From contig CAZPSL010000090.1 in assembly GCA_964589145.1 (NCBI GenBank), forward strand, positions 1-23,980: a DNA stretch of 23,980 nucleotides. The letters are read 5' to 3'. Below are positions 20,873 to 23,980 of the stretch, in pieces. The notes beneath the pieces are model-generated. The model saw only the letters and a list, made by a program, of their open reading frames with translations, was not told where the DNA came from and did no database searches. Each line of letters starts with the position of its first letter. Positions within the stretch are counted from its first letter, which is position 1. The DNA comes from UBA11858 sp964589145. Lineage in GTDB: Bacteria; Chloroflexota; Anaerolineae; Anaerolineales; UBA11858. The translations under genes and the position numbers were made by a program.

Positions 20873-21214
20873 TCACCAGCGTCCCCGGCCCCTGCCGCGT
20901 CCGCCGCGCTGGCGGCGGCGGGCCCGACGACCCATCCGTCCGCGCCCGCGGGGGGCAGGTGAGCGAGGGGCATCACGCCATGCAGGGGATTCCCCCGCTG
21001 CCGGGGAGGTCGGCGCGCGCCGATCGAGAAACGAGAAAGCGGTATCCGCAAGACGGGGCAGGATTTCGCGGCCCGTCCACAGGAGCACGGCACCCAGTGC
21101 GGGGAGCAAAGCCGTGCGCTGCGTGGCAGGGGTTTGCGCTGCGGGCTGGATGATTTCCACCTTTTCAGGGGGAATCACCTCCACAACGTTGGTGCTGCGG
21201 TCATCCGTGGTCAT
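20873..21214 (-). CDS. Small protein with a hydrophobic segment and R/G-rich tail (unknown)
   Basis: A 113-residue protein with no family I recognise. A polar N-terminus (MTTDDRSTNVVEVIPPEKVE) is followed by a short hydrophobic patch (ALLPALGAVLLW, 35-46), too short for a certain membrane helix. The tail from about residue 83 is very basic (RGRGRMGRRARRRQRGG, then RGRGRGRW). Its start codon overlaps the PadR stop by 4 nt (ATGA), which strongly supports expression even though the tail is low complexity. The tail is the same kind as the N-terminus of PadR and the centre of DUF5320 next door. Confidence 0.65.
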   Translation of the reverse strand: MTTDDRSTNVVEVIPPEKVEIIQPAAQTPATQRTALLPALGAVLLWTGREILPRLADTAFSFLDRRAPTSPAAGESPAWRDAPRSPAPRGRGRMGRRARRRQRGGRGRGRGRW

Positions 21215-21606
21215 AAGCCACCTTCCTTTTGCACATCTTCGTAGGCAGTGAGCAGGGCGTCAATCTCCCGGCGGGTTTGCTTCAGGTCGGTGATCCACTC
21301 CTGGAGGTAGGTCTCACCCTCCGGGGTGATCCGATAGACCCGCCGCTGGGGGCCGCGGCTGTCTGCATTCCAGGCGGAGGTCACCAGCCCGTCGGCTTCC
21401 ATCTCCCGCAGGGCACGGTAGAGCAAACTGGGGTCCTGCTGCCCCGGCAGGAAGCCGAATTCATCCAGCCCGTTCAGGAGGTTGTAGCCGTGCGCCGGGC
21501 TGCGGTGGAGCATCACCAGCAAGCAGGGCTGGAGAAAACTCATCACCCGTCGGCGGCGTCCCCGCCCGCGGCCGCGTCCACGGCCCTGTCCTCGTCCTCC
21601 TGGCAT
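21211..21606 (-). CDS. PadR-family transcriptional regulator with R/G-rich N-terminus
   Basis: A 131-residue winged-helix regulator. LQPCLLVMLHRSPAHGYNLLNGL begins the PadR domain; PSLLYRALREMEADGLVTSAW is the recognition-helix and wing region, and RRVYRITPEGETYLQEW is the wing and following helix. A C-terminal helix for dimerisation follows. Residues 3-20 form an R/G-rich extension (GGRGQGRGRGRGRGRRRR) not found in ordinary PadR proteins. The ATG at 21606 has AAGGAG 5 nt upstream; a GTG two codons earlier overlaps the Shine-Dalgarno. As first gene behind a promoter that overlaps a palindrome, it probably represses its own unit. The ligand is unknown; a metal or redox signal fits the neighbours. 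Confidence 0.88.
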   Translation of the reverse strand: MPGGRGQGRGRGRGRGRRRRVMSFLQPCLLVMLHRSPAHGYNLLNGLDEFGFLPGQQDPSLLYRALREMEADGLVTSAWNADSRGPQRRVYRITPEGETYLQEWITDLKQTRREIDALLTAYEDVQKEGGL

Positions 21607-21611
21607 ACACA

Positions 21612-21617
21612 CTCCTT
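21612..21617 (-). promoter_or_regulatory. Shine-Dalgarno AAGGAG deciding the PadR start
   Basis: AAGGAG on the minus strand, 5 nt before the ATG at 21606. Confidence 0.7.
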
Positions 21618-21673
21618 CGTTTTCTGAACCCCAAAAGCCCGCAGGCTCTCAAGGTTCGGCAGTTTACGGCCAT

Positions 21674-21702
21674 AGAATAGCACACTATAGACAATTTGTC
21701 AA
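21674..21702 (-). promoter_or_regulatory. Strong promoter of the PadR unit
   Basis: On the minus strand a perfect TTGACA (21702-21697), a 17-bp spacer and TATTCT (21679-21674). The start would be near 21667, leaving a leader of about 60 nt. Confidence 0.85.
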
Positions 21703-21737
21703 TAGACAATTCGCAGATAAAGACAAAAAGTCTATTG
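21685..21737. promoter_or_regulatory. Candidate PadR operator palindromes
   Basis: CTATAGACAATTTGTCAATAG (21685-21705) is an almost perfect palindrome centred on GACAA-T-TTGTC and covers the -35 box. A second inverted pair, CAATAGAC (21700-21707) and GTCTATTG (21730-21737), lies just upstream. Binding here would block polymerase. The link to PadR is inference from position. Confidence 0.6.
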
Positions 21738-21781
21738 AACAAAAAACCGAATTTCAGACAAGGACGGGGGGATTTACTGTA

Positions 21782-21820
21782 GTGTTGTTATCGGCGCACG
21801 AAGTGCGCCGATAACAACAC
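21782..21820. repeat. Perfect 18-bp hairpin upstream of the PadR promoter
   Basis: Stem 21782-21799 with 21803-21820 and a GAA triloop. Its sequence matches the core hairpin at 20319-20357 at 12 of 18 stem positions. It lies between the PadR promoter and the ABC ATPase stop, so it may also terminate the minus-strand ABC transcript, although no T-run follows. Confidence 0.8.
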
Positions 21821-21941
21821 ATATTTCGCCGCCCCCTCCCAAAAATTTCCGCTTTGGTTCCCCTCTCCCTTCGGGAGAGAGATCGGGGATGAGGGCCGGG
21901 GAGGGGGGAAGCACCGTCGTTCTACAACAGTTGCTTGCGCC

Positions 21942-22697
21942 CTACTTCATCTCGGCGCGCAGACGGCGGCACAGGGCCGAGTAGGCCGGGCTTTCGCGGT
22001 AATCTGGGGTGCCAAATCCGGGGTTGGGGATCACCTGCGGGCGGGTGCTGGGGGGCATCCCCAAAAGCAGGATGTTCTGCCCCAGGATGGCGGCCTCCTC
22101 AATGGCGTGAGTCACCACCACCAGGGTCAGGTTCTGTTCGGCTTGCAGTTCCAGCGTCAGGTTTTGCAGTCCCTCGCGGGTGGGAGCATCCAGCGAGGAG
22201 AACGGCTCATCCATCAACAGCAAATCCGGTTCCAGCGAGAGCGTGCGGGCGATTGCCGTGCGCTGCCGCTGGCCGCCGGAGATCTGCGCCGGGTACTTGT
22301 CCGCCACGGGGAGCAGGCCGAGCCGCTCCAGCCAGGGGTCAACGCTCTCTGCGGGGCGGAAATCTTCGGGAGCGTGCTTGCCGTCCGGGCCGTAGAAGGC
22401 GCGGATGCGCTGACCGAGTTCGGCGTTTTGGCGGACGGTAGCCCAGGGAAGCAGTCCGTACTCCTGGATGATCAGCCCGGTGTGCGGGCGCGGACGAGTG
22501 AGAGGCTGCCCGTCTATGCGGATTTCCCCGCCTTGGGGGAACAGCAGCCCCGCCAGCAGGTACAGCAGGGTGGATTTTCCGCACCCGGAGGGGCCGAGCA
22601 CCGCCCAGGTTTCGCCGCGCCCCACCTCCCAGGAAAAATCCTGAAAGACGGGGGGCTGGCCGGGGTAGGCGAAGGTGAGGGCGCGGGTCTGGATCAT
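21942..22697 (-). CDS. ABC transporter ATPase (nitrate/sulfonate/thiamine-precursor importer type)
   Basis: A 251-residue ATPase of the SsuB/TauB/ThiZ type. It has Walker A GPSGCGKST, Q-loop IIQEYGLLPWATV, signature ISGGQRQRTAIARTL, Walker B DLLLMDEPFSSLD and the H-loop VVVTHAIEEAA. It energises an importer with the binding protein encoded just upstream. The ATG at 22697 is chosen because the ABC fold starts there; the longer open frame upstream runs through an 8-bp repeat and into the binding-protein gene. No good Shine-Dalgarno is seen. A permease gene, expected in the same operon, is absent from the window. Confidence 0.9.
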   Translation of the reverse strand: MIQTRALTFAYPGQPPVFQDFSWEVGRGETWAVLGPSGCGKSTLLYLLAGLLFPQGGEIRIDGQPLTRPRPHTGLIIQEYGLLPWATVRQNAELGQRIRAFYGPDGKHAPEDFRPAESVDPWLERLGLLPVADKYPAQISGGQRQRTAIARTLSLEPDLLLMDEPFSSLDAPTREGLQNLTLELQAEQNLTLVVVTHAIEEAAILGQNILLLGMPPSTRPQVIPNPGFGTPDYRESPAYSALCRRLRAEMK

Positions 22698-22704
22698 GGG
22701 AGAG

Positions 22705-22768
22705 GCAAGTAGGCAAGTTTGCAAGTGTGCAAGTTTGCAGACTTGCAAACCTGCACACTCGCGCACTG
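22705..22768. repeat. Eight degenerate 8-bp units (GCAAGTTT type)
   Basis: Eight consecutive octamers, each starting GC: GCAAGTAG, GCAAGTTT, GCAAGTGT, GCAAGTTT, GCAGACTT, GCAAACCT, GCACACTC, GCGCACTG. They fill nearly all of the 76-bp gap between the binding-protein stop and the ATPase start. The later units are the most diverged. Confidence 0.85.
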
Positions 22769-22773
22769 TTCCG

Positions 22774-23763
22774 CTACGGCAGATAGGCGTCGGTGACGGT
22801 TTCGGCGTAGGAGGCCTGGCCGGTTTCGAGGCCCTTTTCGCCCGCCCAGGCGATGGCATCGTCCCATTGGGCGGCGGTGGGCACACCGGCAGTGACAAAC
22901 TGCGGCACCTGGAACTGCCCGGCCAGCGGCGGGGGCACCAGTTTGCGCTCCACCATCAGGTCGGCGTATTTCTGGGGGTCGGCGTTGATGAGGGCAACGG
23001 CCTCTTCCCAGGCGGCGAGGAAGCCGCGCACCGCTTCGGGGTTGGCGTCAATGAACGCCTTGCGGAAGGCGATAGTGCTGTAACTGTACTCGGGGTGGCT
23101 GGAATCGTCAATCACCAGCACCGCGCCCTGCTGCATCACCAGCGAAGCCAGCGGGTCGGGGAGCATGGCGGCGGGCAGTTCGCCGCTGCCGAGCAGCGCC
23201 ATGCGCTGACCGATGTCGGGGACGGCGATGGTGTTGATTTCGTCATCGGCAAAGCCCTCGGCTTGCAGGATGCGGTCGGTCAGGTATTCGATGATGGTGC
23301 CCTGCGAGACGCCGATCTCCACGCCCTTGAGGGCGTCCACGCTTTCGATGCCGCTGTCCTTCGCTGCCAGGATGAAGAAGATGGGCGCATCGGCGGTGGC
23401 AACCCGTCCATAGCGCACAATCTGGACGCGGGTTTCCTCGCGGTTGTGGAAGATGGTGGACATGACCTCGTTGATCATGCCGTCCGCCTGGGCTGCGTTG
23501 ATCAACTCATCGCGCTTGGGGGCGGAACTGGCGGGGATGGCTTCCACGGTGAGGTTGTACTGCTCGAACAGGCCCTCCTGCTGGGCGACGTAGATGGGGA
23601 GGGTATCCAGCACGGGGAGCGCGGCGATACGGATGGTCACCGGCTCCGCGGGGGCGGTCTCCGCCGCGGCGTCCGCGGGCGGCTCCGATGCGGCGGGGCT
23701 GCAAGCCGCCAGGGTCAGGGCAATCAACAGGGTGAGGAAGGTCAGAATACGAAAGTGTTTCAT
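22774..23763 (-). CDS. ABC transporter substrate-binding lipoprotein (SsuA/NMT1-like)
   Basis: A 329-residue periplasmic-type binding protein anchored by lipid. The signal sequence is MKHFRILTFLTLLIALTLAAC with lipobox Cys21, followed by an Ala/Pro/Glu-rich spacer (22-42). The fold starts VTIRIAALPVLDTLPIYVAQQEGLFEQYNL, typical of NMT1/SsuA proteins that bind aliphatic sulfonates, nitrate or thiamine precursors. VEIGVSQGTIIEYLTDRIL is also typical of this family. The ligand cannot be read. GGAG lies about 7 nt before the ATG. It follows the TetR-like gene by 42 bp, which contain three 7-bp units, and it precedes the ATPase gene. Confidence 0.9.
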   Translation of the reverse strand: MKHFRILTFLTLLIALTLAACSPAASEPPADAAAETAPAEPVTIRIAALPVLDTLPIYVAQQEGLFEQYNLTVEAIPASSAPKRDELINAAQADGMINEVMSTIFHNREETRVQIVRYGRVATADAPIFFILAAKDSGIESVDALKGVEIGVSQGTIIEYLTDRILQAEGFADDEINTIAVPDIGQRMALLGSGELPAAMLPDPLASLVMQQGAVLVIDDSSHPEYSYSTIAFRKAFIDANPEAVRGFLAAWEEAVALINADPQKYADLMVERKLVPPPLAGQFQVPQFVTAGVPTAAQWDDAIAWAGEKGLETGQASYAETVTDAYLP

Positions 23764-23778
23764 GGGAATCTCCGGTAG

Positions 23779-23799
23779 GTTGAAGGTTGAAAGTTGAAG
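23779..23799. repeat. Three 7-bp units GTTGAAG/GTTGAAA/GTTGAAG
   Basis: Three contiguous heptamers in the 42-bp gap upstream of the binding-protein gene, in the same style as the other short tandem arrays. Confidence 0.7.
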
Positions 23800-23805
23800 G
23801 TAAGG

Positions 23806-23980
23806 TTACTCGTCATCGGCGATGCGGCCTGTCGGCACGCCGACGCTGCGCAGCAGGAAGACGCGCAAATCGGGGAGAGCCTGCTCCAGATCAGGTTCAC
23901 CGGTGTGAATCCAGCGGATGACCACCTCGTTGAGGGCACCCATCCAGGCGTAGGCGGCGATTTCGGTGTTCTGCGGGGGA
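23806..23980 (-). CDS. TetR-family regulator, C-terminal end (5' part beyond window)
   Basis: The last 57 codons of a minus-strand gene run off the window edge. The frame ends in TAA at 23806-23808. The visible part includes EIAAYAWMGALNEVVIRWI, then EPDLEQALPDLRVFLLRSVGV. This matches the C-terminal ligand/dimer helices common in TetR/AcrR regulators (a conserved GALNE-like turn, then a hydrophobic helix). The DNA-binding half is not visible, so the call rests on this tail alone. It sits 42 bp upstream of the ABC binding-protein gene and probably controls that transporter. Confidence 0.6.
   Translation of the reverse strand, partial: PPQNTEIAAYAWMGALNEVVIRWIHTGEPDLEQALPDLRVFLLRSVGVPTGRIADDE

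Noticed and set aside
21850..21920. The GC-rich CTCTCCC-TTCG-GGAGAG hairpin as the ABC operon terminator
   Set aside because: No T-run on the minus strand; it resembles common GC-rich intergenic filler and evidence is too weak.
22675..23778. A 367-codon plus-strand frame opposite the binding-protein gene
   Set aside because: Shadow; the minus strand carries a lipobox and the SsuA-like fold.

Overview
The window comes from a GC-rich bacterial chromosome. The gene families point to an anaerobic member of the Chloroflexota, most likely class Anaerolineae. The evidence is a TGS-domain nucleoside kinase, a GlyA-GcvT fusion, an orange-protein-like MinD/NifX cluster, and intergenic DNA full of degenerate 7-8 bp tandem repeats and palindromes. 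This placement is inference from gene content; there is no rRNA in the window. I see no tRNA, rRNA, CRISPR array, insertion sequence or phage gene.

Layout. Positions 1-1272 (+) hold the 3' half of a ClpC-type unfoldase, ended by a strong terminator. Positions 1510-4152 (+) carry a cyclic-nucleotide-fold protein, an Nfu/NifU-like Fe-S scaffold, an unusual lipoyl-domain protein fused to a NeuD/PglD-type acyltransferase, and a cupin. Positions 4164-7438 (+) encode a glycogen debranching enzyme and a dGTPase-like HD hydrolase. A promoter at 7487-7514 precedes a secreted two-repeat protein (7627-8253). It converges on a phosphoribosyltransferase (8358-8870, -) across two stem-loops. Positions 9264-12047 (+) carry a TGS nucleoside kinase and a DUF1254/DUF1214 protein. 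From about 12.1 kb every gene is on the minus strand: a small Cys-containing protein coupled to a PLP aminotransferase, then a 1061-residue SHMT-GcvT fusion with its own promoter and terminator.

Positions 17283-21606 (-) form a two-unit metal-cofactor cluster. The upstream unit, with a clear promoter overlapping a palindrome, encodes a PadR regulator, a small R/G-tailed protein and a DUF5320 protein. The downstream unit, with its own promoter, encodes a NifX-like protein, two MinD-type ATPases with inserted ferredoxin motifs, a MIP18/DUF59 protein and a second NifX-like protein. Related 18-bp hairpins flank the upstream unit. Positions 21942-23980 (-) carry an ABC ATPase, a substrate-binding lipoprotein and the C-terminus of a TetR-like regulator; no permease is visible.

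Most notable are the lipoyl/E3-binding-like/NeuD hybrid, whose linker is encoded by twelve perfect-register 8-bp repeats (a possible frameshift switch or linker-length tuner); the SHMT-GcvT fusion with a cryptic middle region and an in-frame repeat insertion; the orange-protein-like cluster; and a dispersed family of CTGGCAG palindromes.
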